Shown here: positions 27,161 through 36,195 of the stretch, piece by piece
How positions within the stretch are numbered: the first letter of the stretch is position 1
Layout: every line of letters starts with the position of its first letter
Assembly (NCBI GenBank): GCA_023389055.1
Contig: JAEWFA010000038.1
Coordinates: 1 to 64,000 of the forward strand
Length of the DNA: 64,000 nt
Source: Pseudomonadota bacterium
GTDB taxonomy: Bacteria; Pseudomonadota; Gammaproteobacteria; Burkholderiales; Burkholderiaceae_E
Direction: 5' to 3'
Position numbers and translations under genes: made by a program
Notes under the pieces: model-generated
Databases searched by the model: none
What the model was told of the DNA's origin: nothing
Seen by the model: only the letters and a program-made list of their open reading frames with translations

Positions 27161-28666
27161 ATGAACAAGAAGGCACACGCGTTGCGCTGTACGACGGGGA
27201 TCGCGGGACTGGACGACATATTGAACGGCGGGCTGATCCCCTATCGACTCTATCTCGTCGACGGCAATCCGGGGGCCGGCAAGACCACGCTCGCGCTGCA
27301 GTTCCTGCTCGAAGGGCTGCGCCACGGCGAGCGCTGCCTGTACGTGACGCTTTCGGAGACCCGGGAGGAGCTGGTGGCGGGCGCGCAATCGCACGGCTGG
27401 TCGCTGGAGGGCCTGGAGATCGCCGAACTGGCGGCCGACGACGAGGAATTGAACGTCGATTCGCAACTCACGCTCTACCACCCTTCGGAGGTGGAACTCA
27501 CCGAGACGACGCGGCGCGTGCTCGACTTCGTCGAGCAGTTCAACCCGGAGCGCATGGTCTTCGACTCGCTGTCCGAACTGCGCCTGCTCGCGCAAGGCTC
27601 GCTGCGCTACCGTCGGCAGATCCTCGCGTTGAAGCAGTTCTTCGCAAGGCGCAAGTGCACCGTGCTGCTGGTGGATGATCGGACGTCGGAAGGACCCGAC
27701 ATGCAGTTGCACAGCATCGCGCATGGCGTTGTGTCGCTGGACCAGCGCGCCCCGATCTACGGTTCGATCGCTCGGCAACTGCAGGTGATCAAGTTCCGCG
27801 GCAGCGACTTCCGCAGCGGCTTCCACGATTTCCGCATTCTTCCCGGCGGCATCGAGGTGTACCCGCGGCTCGTGTCGGCCGAGCATGGCGTGGACTTCGA
27901 GCGCGAGACGGTCGCCAGCGGCGTCGCTGCACTGGACGAGTTGCTCGGCGTTGGCATCGATCGAGGCACCTGCACGCTCATCTACGGAACACCGGGGACC
28001 GGCAAGTCGACAGTCGCGCTGCAATACGCCGCTACGGCGGCGCAACGCGGCGACCACGCGACCGTCTTCGCATTCGACGAAGCGCGCGCCCTGCTGCTGC
28101 ATCGTGCGGCCGCCCTCGGCATCCGGGTTCGAGAGGGCACGAGAGCGGGCGAGGTCGAGGTGCGACAGGTCGACCCGGCCGACATCACGCCGGGCGAGTT
28201 CGCGGACGTCGTTCGTCGATGCGTGGAGCGCGACGGCGCGCGTGTCGTGGTCATCGACAGCCTCAACGGCTACCTCAACGCGATGCCGAATACCAACTTC
28301 CTCACCGCGCAATTGCACGAATTGCTCGCGTACTTGAACGGGCAAGGCGTGGCCACCTTCCTCGTGCTCGCGCAGCGCGGTTTCGCGATGACCAACTCGG
28401 TGATCGATTCGAGCTACCTCGCGGATACCGTCATCACCCTGCGCATGTTCGAGCACCGAGGCGCGGTGCACAAGGCCATCTCCGTGCTCAAGAAGCGCAG
28501 CGGCCCGCACGAGGAAACGATCCGACGCATCTGGTTCGACGCGGACGGCGTGCACCTCAGCGAGCCGCTCATGCACTTGCGCGGCATCCTGACCGGCGTG
28601 CCCATGGAGAGCGGCCGGCCGCACGATGAAGGCTCGAGCCAACCCGAGCTCGCGAATGATGTCTGA
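27161..28666 (+). CDS. KaiC-like double-domain RecA ATPase
   Basis: This 501-residue protein has two KaiC domains in tandem. Domain 1 has Walker A GNPGAGKTT at about 36-44 and Walker B MVFDSLSE near 130. Domain 2 has Walker A GTPGTGKST near 280 and Walker B VVVIDSLNG near 361. At the phosphorylation dyad of the clock protein (Ser-Thr) this sequence reads SSYLADT, that is Ser-Tyr. The first-domain catalytic Glu pair is Ser-Glu (TLSETREE). There is no kaiA or kaiB nearby. The stop overlaps the start of a hybrid histidine kinase, as in other KaiC-kinase modules outside cyanobacteria, so it likely works in signalling and not as a self-sustained clock. Confidence 0.88.
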   Translation: MNKKAHALRCTTGIAGLDDILNGGLIPYRLYLVDGNPGAGKTTLALQFLLEGLRHGERCLYVTLSETREELVAGAQSHGWSLEGLEIAELAADDEELNVDSQLTLYHPSEVELTETTRRVLDFVEQFNPERMVFDSLSELRLLAQGSLRYRRQILALKQFFARRKCTVLLVDDRTSEGPDMQLHSIAHGVVSLDQRAPIYGSIARQLQVIKFRGSDFRSGFHDFRILPGGIEVYPRLVSAEHGVDFERETVASGVAALDELLGVGIDRGTCTLIYGTPGTGKSTVALQYAATAAQRGDHATVFAFDEARALLLHRAAALGIRVREGTRAGEVEVRQVDPADITPGEFADVVRRCVERDGARVVVIDSLNGYLNAMPNTNFLTAQLHELLAYLNGQGVATFLVLAQRGFAMTNSVIDSSYLADTVITLRMFEHRGAVHKAISVLKKRSGPHEETIRRIWFDADGVHLSEPLMHLRGILTGVPMESGRPHDEGSSQPELANDV

Positions 28667-30227
28667 ACCGACCCGCGTCGACGCACTGGACGTGCTGATT
28701 GCCGCGCCGACGCGGCGCGACGTGGAGGTCACCGGCCAGCTACTGCGGAAAGCGGGCGTACGCTCGGTTCCGCTGGAGCGCGACTGCGAGGCGATGCTGG
28801 GACAGTTGCGCACCGACTTCGGTGCGGTCCTGCTCGCCGACGCAGCCCTCGACGGTCGACGCATGGACGCGCTGCTCGCCGGACTCGCCGAACAACCGGC
28901 CTGGTCGGACGTGCCGGTGGTGCTCCTGACCGGCGACCGCCAGCGCTCGCCCTCGGCAGCGCGCATGACCCGCGCGCTGACGAACCTCACGCTGCTCGAT
29001 CTGCCGGTCTCCACGGCTTCGATGGTGAGCGCGGTGCTTGCAGCGCTGCGTGCGCGCCGGCGACAGTACGACATCCGCGACCAGCTGGTCGCGCAGCTCG
29101 AGGCCGAGCAGGCGCTGCGCGATGCCGATCGTCGCAAGGACGAGTTCCTCGCCACGCTCGCACATGAACTGCGCAACCCGCTTGCGCCCGTTCGCACGGG
29201 CCTGCAGGCGCTCGCGCGATTGCCCCCGGGCGAGGACGACCAGGCGAACCGGGTGCGCCAGATGATGGAACGCCAGCTGCGGCTGCTCGTGAAGCTCATC
29301 GACGACCTGCTCGACGTCTCGCGCATCTCCACCGGAAAGGTGCGCCTGGAGCGCGAACGCGTCGACATGCGCGGCATCATCGAAGCCGCACTGGAAAGCA
29401 GCGGCCCGGCCCTCGAGGCGTCATCGCTCGACCTGCGCGTGGAGCTGCCCGGCGCGCCGGTCTGGGTTCTCGGCGATCCGCCACGGCTCTCGCAGGTCGT
29501 CAGCAACCTGTTGACGAATGCGGCCAAGTACACGCCTGCCGGCGGATCGATCCGGGTGATCCTCGGCGCCGAGGGTTCGGACGCTGTCGTGCGCGTTTCG
29601 GACAACGGAGCGGGCATTCCGGGCGAGATGCTCGAGCGGGTCTTCGACCTCTTCGCGCAGGTAGACAGCACGCTGGACCGCGCACAGGGCGGCCTGGGCA
29701 TCGGACTCTCGCTGGTGCGCAAGATGATGATTCTTCACGGCGGTTCGGTCACCGCCGAAAGTCCGGGTCTCGGGCGCGGCAGCACGTTCACCGTACGGCT
29801 TCCGGCGATCGAGGCGGAACCGGCCCAGTCGGCGGCCGTCGTAGCCGAAGACGGCGCGCGCGCGATGCGGCGCCTTCGCATGCTCGTCGTCGACGACAAC
29901 CGCGATGCCGCCGATACCCTCGTCATGCTGCTCGAAGCGTCGGGGCACGAGATGCGTACCGCGTACAACGGCGACGCAGCACTGCGAGTCGCCGGGCAGT
30001 TCCGCCCCGACGTCGTGCTGTGCGACATCGGACTGCCCCGCGTCGACGGCTACACCGTGGCGTCGCGATTGCGCGCCGACCCGCAGTTCGTCTCCACCGT
30101 GCTGGTTGCGATCAGCGGCTGGGGCACCGACGAAGTCAGGCGTCGTGCGCGCAATGCCGGCTTCGATTTCCACCTCGTGAAGCCGGTGGACCTCGACTCG
30201 GTCAACCGGATTCTCGAACGGCTCTGA
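28656..30227 (+). CDS. Hybrid histidine kinase with degenerate N-terminal receiver
   Basis: This 523-residue cytoplasmic sensor has four parts. Residues 10-130 look like a receiver domain with a possible phospho-Asp in VLLADAALDG but no acidic pair (LIAAPT) and no switch Lys (LDLPVS). HisKA follows at about 155-220 with FLATLAHELRNPLAPVR. HATPase_c follows at about 265-380 with SNLLTNAAKYTPAGG, SDNGAGIPGE and GGLGIGLSLVRKMM. A normal receiver at about 400-520 has VVDDNRDAADTL, CDIGLPRVDGY and LVKPVD. There are no membrane helices. The ATG at 28656 or 28659 overlaps the KaiC stop. The start at 28626 is also open. The pair probably forms one signalling unit. Confidence 0.88.
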   Translation: MMSEPTRVDALDVLIAAPTRRDVEVTGQLLRKAGVRSVPLERDCEAMLGQLRTDFGAVLLADAALDGRRMDALLAGLAEQPAWSDVPVVLLTGDRQRSPSAARMTRALTNLTLLDLPVSTASMVSAVLAALRARRRQYDIRDQLVAQLEAEQALRDADRRKDEFLATLAHELRNPLAPVRTGLQALARLPPGEDDQANRVRQMMERQLRLLVKLIDDLLDVSRISTGKVRLERERVDMRGIIEAALESSGPALEASSLDLRVELPGAPVWVLGDPPRLSQVVSNLLTNAAKYTPAGGSIRVILGAEGSDAVVRVSDNGAGIPGEMLERVFDLFAQVDSTLDRAQGGLGIGLSLVRKMMILHGGSVTAESPGLGRGSTFTVRLPAIEAEPAQSAAVVAEDGARAMRRLRMLVVDDNRDAADTLVMLLEASGHEMRTAYNGDAALRVAGQFRPDVVLCDIGLPRVDGYTVASRLRADPQFVSTVLVAISGWGTDEVRRRARNAGFDFHLVKPVDLDSVNRILERL

Positions 30228-30272
30228 TCGGACGGCTCGTCGACGTCACCGACGCACGAGGTCGGCGCCTCA

Positions 30273-31076
30273 CTATTGCGCGAGACCCTTCACCGACCAC
30301 GCACGCGCGATCAGCCGGATCGAACCGTCATCGTTGACCGGCAACCGGACGCCGATGAGCTCTCTCAGCGCAGCGCGACGTTCGTCATTCAGCGACATCA
30401 GGTAGCCGGGCGCCGGCCCCTGGCCCCCGAGGAAAGGAGACCAGTAGTCGTCGAAGTCGCGGAAGGCGCAGGAAATGTCGATCGCGCGCGTCCGGACGTC
30501 GCGCAGACCGGCCTGCTCGAAGAGCTCGGCCAGCGGCCCGGGGCTGCAGATCGGGAAGCGAAGGCCTTCGTCGAGATCGTACGCCGCGGGGTCCATTGCC
30601 ACGGCGGCGTCCCAGAAGTAACGCATCATCTCCATTCTTCCGGCGTAGTCCCAGACGTAGGCGGCCACGATGCCACCCGGGCGCACGACGCGAGCCATCT
30701 CGCTGGCGGCGCGCAGCGGCTGCGGCACGAAGTTCAGGACGAGGCCCGAGACTGCGGCGTCGACGCTGGCGGCATCGAGCGCAAGCGACTGCGCGTCGCC
30801 CACTTCGAAGTGCACGCGCGCGTCGCTCACGCGCGCCTTCGCGTGTTCGAGAAATGCCGGCGAGGCATCCACGCCCTTTACCGCGCAGGGATCGGCGTGA
30901 TCGAGGATCGACTGCGTCAGCGCTCCGGTTCCGCAGCCGACGTCGAGCCAGTCTCGCGCCTTCGGCGCCGCAAGCCATTCGAGAAACTCGCGTGCCACCA
31001 GGCGGCTCCACCGCCCGACATACGGCTCGTACCGATCTCCCGCTGCCCACACGTCGTTGCGCCGAGACCGTTCCAT
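30273..31076 (-). CDS. Class I SAM-dependent methyltransferase
   Basis: This 267-residue protein has the standard methyltransferase core. Motif I is DWLDVGCGTGALTQSIL at about 42-58, the acidic end of strand 2 is KGVDASPAF at about 68-76, and GDAQSLALDAASVDAAVSGL and ARVVRPGGIVAAYVWDY follow. The C-terminal half (RAIDISCAFRDFDDYWSPFL) belongs to UbiE-like, small-molecule methyltransferases. The substrate cannot be inferred. It is 17 bases downstream of the NTF2-like gene on the same strand, and the two may form a small operon. Confidence 0.8.
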   Translation of the reverse strand: MERSRRNDVWAAGDRYEPYVGRWSRLVAREFLEWLAAPKARDWLDVGCGTGALTQSILDHADPCAVKGVDASPAFLEHAKARVSDARVHFEVGDAQSLALDAASVDAAVSGLVLNFVPQPLRAASEMARVVRPGGIVAAYVWDYAGRMEMMRYFWDAAVAMDPAAYDLDEGLRFPICSPGPLAELFEQAGLRDVRTRAIDISCAFRDFDDYWSPFLGGQGPAPGYLMSLNDERRAALRELIGVRLPVNDDGSIRLIARAWSVKGLAQ

Positions 31077-31092
31077 GACCGTCTCCCCCGGC

Positions 31093-31482
31093 TCACGAAG
31101 AGCGATCGACGATCTTCCAGTACGAATCCTTCCGGATGACTTTCCCGTCCCGGAACTCCAGGTGATCGCATCCGCGCACCTGGACGCGGACGCCTTCGGG
31201 CGTCGTGCCGGTCAACAGCCATTCGGAAACGCCCTTGTCGCCGCTGACCCAGTGGCGGGCGTCGGCGTAGTGGACGTCGGGCAGGCCCTTGAAGCGCGTC
31301 GCAAGACCTTCGCGTACGGCCGACTTGCCCGTATAGCGCCTGCCCCAGGGATCCGGTCCGCGAGGCAGGTCCAGAGAGCACTCGTCGGCGAAGAACGCCA
31401 TGACGGCGTCCAGGTCGTGCGCATTGAACGCATCGGTGATTGCCTGCAGCGTCGCAACGGAAATCGAGGCGTGTTCAGCCAT
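31093..31482 (-). CDS. NTF2-like (SnoaL-type) protein
   Basis: This 129-residue protein has the cone-shaped NTF2 fold. It starts TLQAITDAFNAHDLDAVMAF and continues FADECSLDLPRGPDPWGRRY, then GDKGVSEWLLTGTTPEGVRV, and ends FRDGKVIRKDSYWKI. This is the classic SnoaL/ketosteroid-isomerase-like layout. Such proteins may be enzymes or ligand binders, and no catalytic residue can be assigned. The start at 31482 is used because an upstream extension would run antisense through a tRNA gene. It lies directly upstream of the methyltransferase gene. Confidence 0.75.
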   Translation of the reverse strand: MAEHASISVATLQAITDAFNAHDLDAVMAFFADECSLDLPRGPDPWGRRYTGKSAVREGLATRFKGLPDVHYADARHWVSGDKGVSEWLLTGTTPEGVRVQVRGCDHLEFRDGKVIRKDSYWKIVDRSS

Positions 31483-31560
31483 GTCCGTGGTCCTTCCAGC
31501 GCGCTGACGCCGAGGGGCGCAGATCCAGGCGGCGTCCCCGGAGCGTGCGGGAGCGTCTTC

Positions 31561-31651
31561 TGGCGGAGAGAGGGGGATTCGAACCCCCGAGGGGCTTTGG
31601 ACCCCTACACGCTTTCCAGGCGTGCGACTTCGACCGCTCATCCATCTCTCC
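31561..31651 (-). tRNA. tRNA-Ser (GGA anticodon)
   Basis: On the minus strand the 91-nt gene begins GGAGAGATGGATGAGCGGTC and ends with encoded CCA. The acceptor stem GGAGAGA pairs with TCTCTCC. The anticodon loop CTGGAAA sits on an ACGC/GCGT stem with GGA at the centre. A long variable arm (AGGGGTCCAAAGCCCCT region) and the T-loop GGTTCGAATCC complete a class II serine tRNA that reads UCC and UCU codons. A TATACT box lies about ten bases upstream. Confidence 0.96.
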
Positions 31652-31679
31652 GGGGGCCGCAGTATACCCCGCGGCCCCC
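31652..31679 (-). promoter_or_regulatory. tRNA-Ser promoter -10 box inside a 9-bp inverted repeat
   Basis: Arms GGGGGCCGC (31652-31660) and GCGGCCCCC (31671-31679) pair perfectly. The loop carries TATACT (31666-31661 on the minus strand), which is the likely -10 element for the tRNA. The hairpin also lies just after the acs stop codon, so it may reduce read-through from acs. There is no T-tract. Confidence 0.55.
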
Positions 31680-31691
31680 GGCAGGACGGCC

Positions 31692-33677
31692 TCAGGCCGT
31701 CTCTTTCAACTGATCGAGAATGGCCGGGTTCTCGAGCGTGGAGACGTCCTGCGTGATCGCCTCGCCGCGTGCGAGCGAGCGCAGCAATCGACGCATGATC
31801 TTGCCCGAGCGGGTCTTGGGCAGGTTCTCGCCGAAGCGGATCTCCTTCGGCTTGGCGATCGGCCCGATCTCCTTGCCGACCCAGTCGCGCAGTTCCTTGG
31901 CGACTTTCGTCGCTTCGCTGCCGGTGGGCCGCGACTGCTTGAGCACGACGAAGGCGGAGATCGCCTCGCCGGTGAGATCGTCGGGGCGGCCGACGACCGC
32001 CGCTTCCGCGACCAGCGGGTGTGCGACGAGCGCGGACTCGATCTCCATCGTGCCCAGGCGGTGGCCGGAGACGTTGAGCACGTCGTCGATGCGGCCCATC
32101 ACGCGGAAGTAACCGTCCTCGTCGATGGTCGCGCCGTCGCCGGCGACGTAGTAGCGCCCGCCGTGGATCTCGGACGGGAAATACGTCTTCTTGAAGCGCT
32201 CCGGATCACCCCAGATCGTGCGAATCATCGACGGCCACGGCTTCGTCATCGCCAGGAACCCGCCCTTGCCCGGTGGCACCTCGCCCCCGGCCTCATCGAT
32301 GACCGCGGCCGAGATGCCGGGCAACGGCATCGTGCAGGAACCGGGCTTCAACGCATGCACGCCCGGCAGCGGCGAGATCATCGTGGCGCCCGTCTCGGTC
32401 TGCCACCACGTATCGACGATCGGGCAGCGGCCGCGTCCGACGTTCTCGTAGTACCACATCCACGCTTCCGGATTGATCGGCTCGCCGACCGAACCGAGCA
32501 CGCGCAGCGACGACAGGTCGTATTTCTTCGGGTGATGCTCGGGCGACGTCTGCCCGGCGCGCACCAGCGCGCGGATCGCCGTGGGAGCCGTGTAGAAGAT
32601 GCTGACCTTGTGGCGGTCGATCATTTCCCAGAAGCGGCCCGAGTGCGGGAAGGTGGGAATGCCTTCGAAGACGACCTGCGTCGCGCCGCACGCCGTCGGG
32701 CCGTAGACGATATAGGTGTGGCCGGTGACCCAGCCGATGTCGGCGGTGCACCAGTAGACGTCGTCGGGCTTGAGGTCGAAGACCCACTTGACGGTGATCG
32801 CCGCGCCGAGCAGGAAACCCGCCGACGAATGCTGCACGCCCTTGGGCTTGCCGGTGGAGCCCGACGTGTAGAGGACGAAGAGCGGATGGTCGGCCTCGAC
32901 CCATTCGGGCGGGCACTCGGCCGACTGGCCCTCGGTCGCCTCGCCCCATGTGAGGTCGCGGCCCGGTTTCATCGCGACGCTCGCGCCCGTGCGCTGGTAG
33001 ACGATGACTTTGCGCACGGCGTCGCAGCCGCCCATCGCGAAGGCGTCGTCGACCGCCGACTTCAGCGGCACCTTCTTGCCGCCGCGCACCTGTTCGTCGG
33101 CGGTGATGACGAGCGTGGCGCCGACGTCGACGATGCGCTCCTGCAGGCTCTTGGCCGAGAAGCCGCCGAATACCACCGAATGGATGACGCCGAGTCGCGC
33201 GCACGCCTGCATCGCGACGACACCTTCGATCGACATCGGCAGGTAGATGATCGCGCGGTCGCCCTTGCGATAGCCGAGCGCCTTGATCGCGTTGGCCATT
33301 CGGCACACGCGTTCGTAGAGTTCGCGGTACGTGACCCTGGTGACCTTGCCGTCGTCGGCCTCGAAGAGGATCGCCGCCTTGTTCTCGACCGGCGTGCCCA
33401 GATGGCGATCGAGGCAGTTGTACGAGACGTTCAGCTTGCCGTCGGCGAACCAGCGGTAGAACGGAATGTCCGATTCATCGAGCGCCTGCGTGAACGGCTC
33501 CTGCCATCGCAGGTGCTCGCGGGCGAGCCGCGCCCAGAAGCCGGCATGGTCGCGCGCCGCCTCGGCGCACAGCGCCTGGTACTGCTCCATTCCGGAGATC
33601 GTTGCCTGCCGCACGAACGACTCCGGCGGCGGAAACAGGCGCTGCTCCTGAAGTATCGAATCAATCTGTGCCGACAT
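31692..33677 (-). CDS. acs: Acetyl-CoA synthetase
   Basis: This 661-residue AMP-forming ligase converts acetate, ATP and CoA to acetyl-CoA. The adenylation signature is FVLYTSGSTGKPKGVQH at about 260-277. The substrate pocket has VDTWWQTETGATMI, with the bulky Trp typical of acetate-specific enzymes. The hinge and CoA half is YFRVMGRIDDVLNVSGHRLG, and the catalytic, acetylatable Lys near the C-terminus is in LPKTRSGKIMRRLLR. Length and start (MSAQIDSILQEQRLFPPP) are standard. It is divergent from fumarase with a 165-base gap and followed by tRNA-Ser. Confidence 0.96.
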   Translation of the reverse strand: MSAQIDSILQEQRLFPPPESFVRQATISGMEQYQALCAEAARDHAGFWARLAREHLRWQEPFTQALDESDIPFYRWFADGKLNVSYNCLDRHLGTPVENKAAILFEADDGKVTRVTYRELYERVCRMANAIKALGYRKGDRAIIYLPMSIEGVVAMQACARLGVIHSVVFGGFSAKSLQERIVDVGATLVITADEQVRGGKKVPLKSAVDDAFAMGGCDAVRKVIVYQRTGASVAMKPGRDLTWGEATEGQSAECPPEWVEADHPLFVLYTSGSTGKPKGVQHSSAGFLLGAAITVKWVFDLKPDDVYWCTADIGWVTGHTYIVYGPTACGATQVVFEGIPTFPHSGRFWEMIDRHKVSIFYTAPTAIRALVRAGQTSPEHHPKKYDLSSLRVLGSVGEPINPEAWMWYYENVGRGRCPIVDTWWQTETGATMISPLPGVHALKPGSCTMPLPGISAAVIDEAGGEVPPGKGGFLAMTKPWPSMIRTIWGDPERFKKTYFPSEIHGGRYYVAGDGATIDEDGYFRVMGRIDDVLNVSGHRLGTMEIESALVAHPLVAEAAVVGRPDDLTGEAISAFVVLKQSRPTGSEATKVAKELRDWVGKEIGPIAKPKEIRFGENLPKTRSGKIMRRLLRSLARGEAITQDVSTLENPAILDQLKETA

Positions 33678-33842
33678 GGGGGCGTTCCCTCCTCGTTTTC
33701 CTGTCCCGGCGTAATGATGCCACCGGTCCGAGCTTATTCCGCCCTGTGGGGGCGCCGACGCATACCCACGATCCGCTAGAATTCGTGGGCGCCGGCCCTG
33801 TTCGAGCGCCGAGAATCGAGTCTCCAGCGAGGTCCCTCCCCG

Positions 33843-35366
33843 ATGCGCGCCATCCGACAGGGCGATCTGATCGAATCGATCGCCGCCGCGCTGCAGTTCA
33901 TCAGCTACTACCACCCGCGCGACTTCATCGAGCATCTCGCGCGTGCCTGGCACGCCGAACAGAGCCCCGCCGCGCGCGACGCGATCGAGCAGATCCTCAC
34001 CAACTCGAGGATGTGCGCCGAAGGCCACCGGCCGATCTGCCAGGACACCGGCATCGTCAACGTGTTCCTGAAGATCGGCATGGACGTCCGCTTCGAGGGC
34101 TTCACCGGTTCGATCGCCGACGCGGTGAACGAAGGCGTGCGCCGCGGCTACCTGGAGCCGTCGAACACGCTGCGCGCCTCGGTCGTCGCCGATCCGCAGT
34201 TCGAGCGCAAGAACACCCGCGACAACACGCCGGCCGTGGTGCACTTCGACGTCGTTCCCGGCGACACGGTCGAGGTCACGGTGGCCGCCAAGGGCGGCGG
34301 TTCCGAGAACAAGTCGAAGTTCGTGATGCTCAACCCGTCGGACTCGATCGTCGACTGGGTGCTGAAGACCGTTCCGACGATGGGCGCCGGCTGGTGTCCG
34401 CCGGGCATGCTTGGCATCGGCATCGGCGGCACTGCCGAAAAGGCGATGCTGATGGCGAAGGAATCGCTGATGGCGCCGATCGACATGTACGAGCTCCTCG
34501 CGCGCGGGCCGTCGAGCCGACTCGAGGAGATGCGCATCGAGCTCTACGAGAAGGTCAACGCGCTGGGCATCGGCGCGCAGGGCCTGGGCGGGCTGACCAC
34601 CGTGCTCGACGTGAAGATCGCGACCTTCCCGACGCACGCCGCCTCCAAGCCGGTGGCGATGATCCCCAACTGCGCCGCCACCCGTCACGCGCACTTCGTG
34701 CTCGACGGTTCGGGACCTGCGTACTGCGAGCCTCCGCCGCTGTCGGCCTGGCCGGAAGTGAACTGGACGCCGAACGTCGAGAAATCGCGCCGCGTGAACC
34801 TCGATGCGCTCACGCCCGCAGAAGTCGCTTCGTGGAAGCCCGGGCAGATGCTGCTGCTGTCGGGCCGCATGCTCACCGGGCGGGACGCCGCGCACAAGCG
34901 CATCGCCGAGATGCTCGAACGCGGCGAAAAGCTGCCGGTCGATTTCATGAATCGGGCCATCTATTACGTCGGCCCCGTTGATCCGGTACGCGACGAGGCC
35001 GTCGGCCCGGCCGGTCCGACGACGTCGACCCGGATGGACCCGTTCACCGAGACGATGTTGGCGAAGACCGGGCTCATCGCGATGATCGGCAAGGCCGAGC
35101 GCGGACCGGCGGCGATCGACGCCATCCGCCGCTACCGGGCGGCGTACCTGATGGCGGTGGGCGGCGCCGCGTATCTCGTGTCGAAATCGATCCGCAAGGC
35201 TCGCGTGCTCGCCTTCGAAGACCTGGGCATGGAGGCCATCTACGAATTCGAGGTGCAGGACATGCCGGTGACGGTGGCGGTCGACGCCAGCGGCACCTCG
35301 GTGCACGAGACCGGTCCGCGCGAATGGCAGGCGCGGATCGGCAAGATTCCCGTGCGCGTCGACTGA
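33843..35366 (+). CDS. fumA: Fumarate hydratase class I (iron-sulfur)
   Basis: This 507-residue [4Fe-4S] enzyme interconverts fumarate and malate in the TCA cycle. The N-terminal alpha domain shows cluster-type Cys residues in RMCAEGHRPICQDTG and later PNCAATRHAHF. The GGSENKSKF and MGIGIGGT-like (LGIGIGGTAEKA) segments bind substrate. The beta domain follows from about 310 (LLLSGRMLTGRDAAHKRI, VGPTTSTRMDPF). A candidate -10 box TAGAAT lies at 33777-33782. The gene name is by similarity to the single-chain FumA/FumB type. It precedes coaX on the same strand, 52 bases apart. Confidence 0.94.
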   Translation: MRAIRQGDLIESIAAALQFISYYHPRDFIEHLARAWHAEQSPAARDAIEQILTNSRMCAEGHRPICQDTGIVNVFLKIGMDVRFEGFTGSIADAVNEGVRRGYLEPSNTLRASVVADPQFERKNTRDNTPAVVHFDVVPGDTVEVTVAAKGGGSENKSKFVMLNPSDSIVDWVLKTVPTMGAGWCPPGMLGIGIGGTAEKAMLMAKESLMAPIDMYELLARGPSSRLEEMRIELYEKVNALGIGAQGLGGLTTVLDVKIATFPTHAASKPVAMIPNCAATRHAHFVLDGSGPAYCEPPPLSAWPEVNWTPNVEKSRRVNLDALTPAEVASWKPGQMLLLSGRMLTGRDAAHKRIAEMLERGEKLPVDFMNRAIYYVGPVDPVRDEAVGPAGPTTSTRMDPFTETMLAKTGLIAMIGKAERGPAAIDAIRRYRAAYLMAVGGAAYLVSKSIRKARVLAFEDLGMEAIYEFEVQDMPVTVAVDASGTSVHETGPREWQARIGKIPVRVD

Positions 35367-35418
35367 CTCGGCCGCCGGGCCTCGGCCCGGTCGCGCCGCG
35401 CCCCGCGCGCCCGCCCCC

Positions 35419-36195
35419 ATGGCCCACCTGCTCATCGACATCGGCAACACGTTCCTGAAGTGGGGAACGTATTCGCGCGGCACCGCCGGCGCGCGCGCGC
35501 TCGCCCACGAGAGGACGATCGCATCGGGACGCGTGCTGCTCGAGGAGATCTCGACGGTGACGAAGGAGTGGCGACGCCAGCCGTTGCCCGACGCCGTCGT
35601 CATCTCGAACGTGGCCGGCACCGCCGTCGTCAACCCGGTGCTGCGCGCGCTCGAGGTCTGGCCCGACGCCCCCGAGGCGCACTGGATCGTCTCGCGCGCC
35701 GAGCAGTGCGGCGTGAAGAACGGCTACCTGAACCCGGCGGCGCTGGGCTGCGACCGCTGGGCGGCGATGATCGGCGCGCACGCGCTGCTCGGCGAGCGGG
35801 CGGCGCTCGTCGTCGTCTGCGGCACGGCAACGACGATGGACCTGCTCACCGCCGACGGGCACTTCCTCGGCGGCGGCATCATGCCGGGGCTCGGGCTGAT
35901 GGTGCGTGCGCTACACCAGAACACCGCCACGCTGCCCGATGCGCACGGCGACTACGTCGATTACCCGCGCCAGACGGTCGATGCGATCGCCTCGGGTTGC
36001 ATGCACGCGCAGGCCGGCGCCGTGGAACGGCTGTTCTTCCTGCACAAGCGCCATCACCCCGACCTGCGCTGCATCCTCTCGGGCGGAGCGGCGCGCACGC
36101 TCGGACCGCGACTGACGATCGATTTCATCTACCACGAGCACCTGGTGCTCGAAGGCCTGTACCAGATCGCCGAGTCGCTGACGAGAACGAGCTAA
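35419..36195 (+). CDS. coaX: Type III pantothenate kinase
   Basis: This 258-residue kinase phosphorylates pantothenate in the first step of coenzyme A synthesis. It has the ASKHA-fold phosphate loop HLLIDIGNTFLKWG at residues 3-16, the pantothenate-binding LNPAALGCDRWAAMIGA (family GXDR motif) at about 104-120, and the second phosphate motif VVCGTATTMDLL at about 132-143. The GGGIMPGL loop and the C-terminal LSGGAARTL complete the family set. Its stop codon overlaps by three bases the stop of the convergent HbpS-like gene. Confidence 0.95.
   Translation: MAHLLIDIGNTFLKWGTYSRGTAGARALAHERTIASGRVLLEEISTVTKEWRRQPLPDAVVISNVAGTAVVNPVLRALEVWPDAPEAHWIVSRAEQCGVKNGYLNPAALGCDRWAAMIGAHALLGERAALVVVCGTATTMDLLTADGHFLGGGIMPGLGLMVRALHQNTATLPDAHGDYVDYPRQTVDAIASGCMHAQAGAVERLFFLHKRHHPDLRCILSGGAARTLGPRLTIDFIYHEHLVLEGLYQIAESLTRTS

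Noticed and set aside
31483..31641. N-terminal extension of the NTF2-like gene to 31641
   Set aside because: It would be antisense to tRNA-Ser and adds residues without family match.
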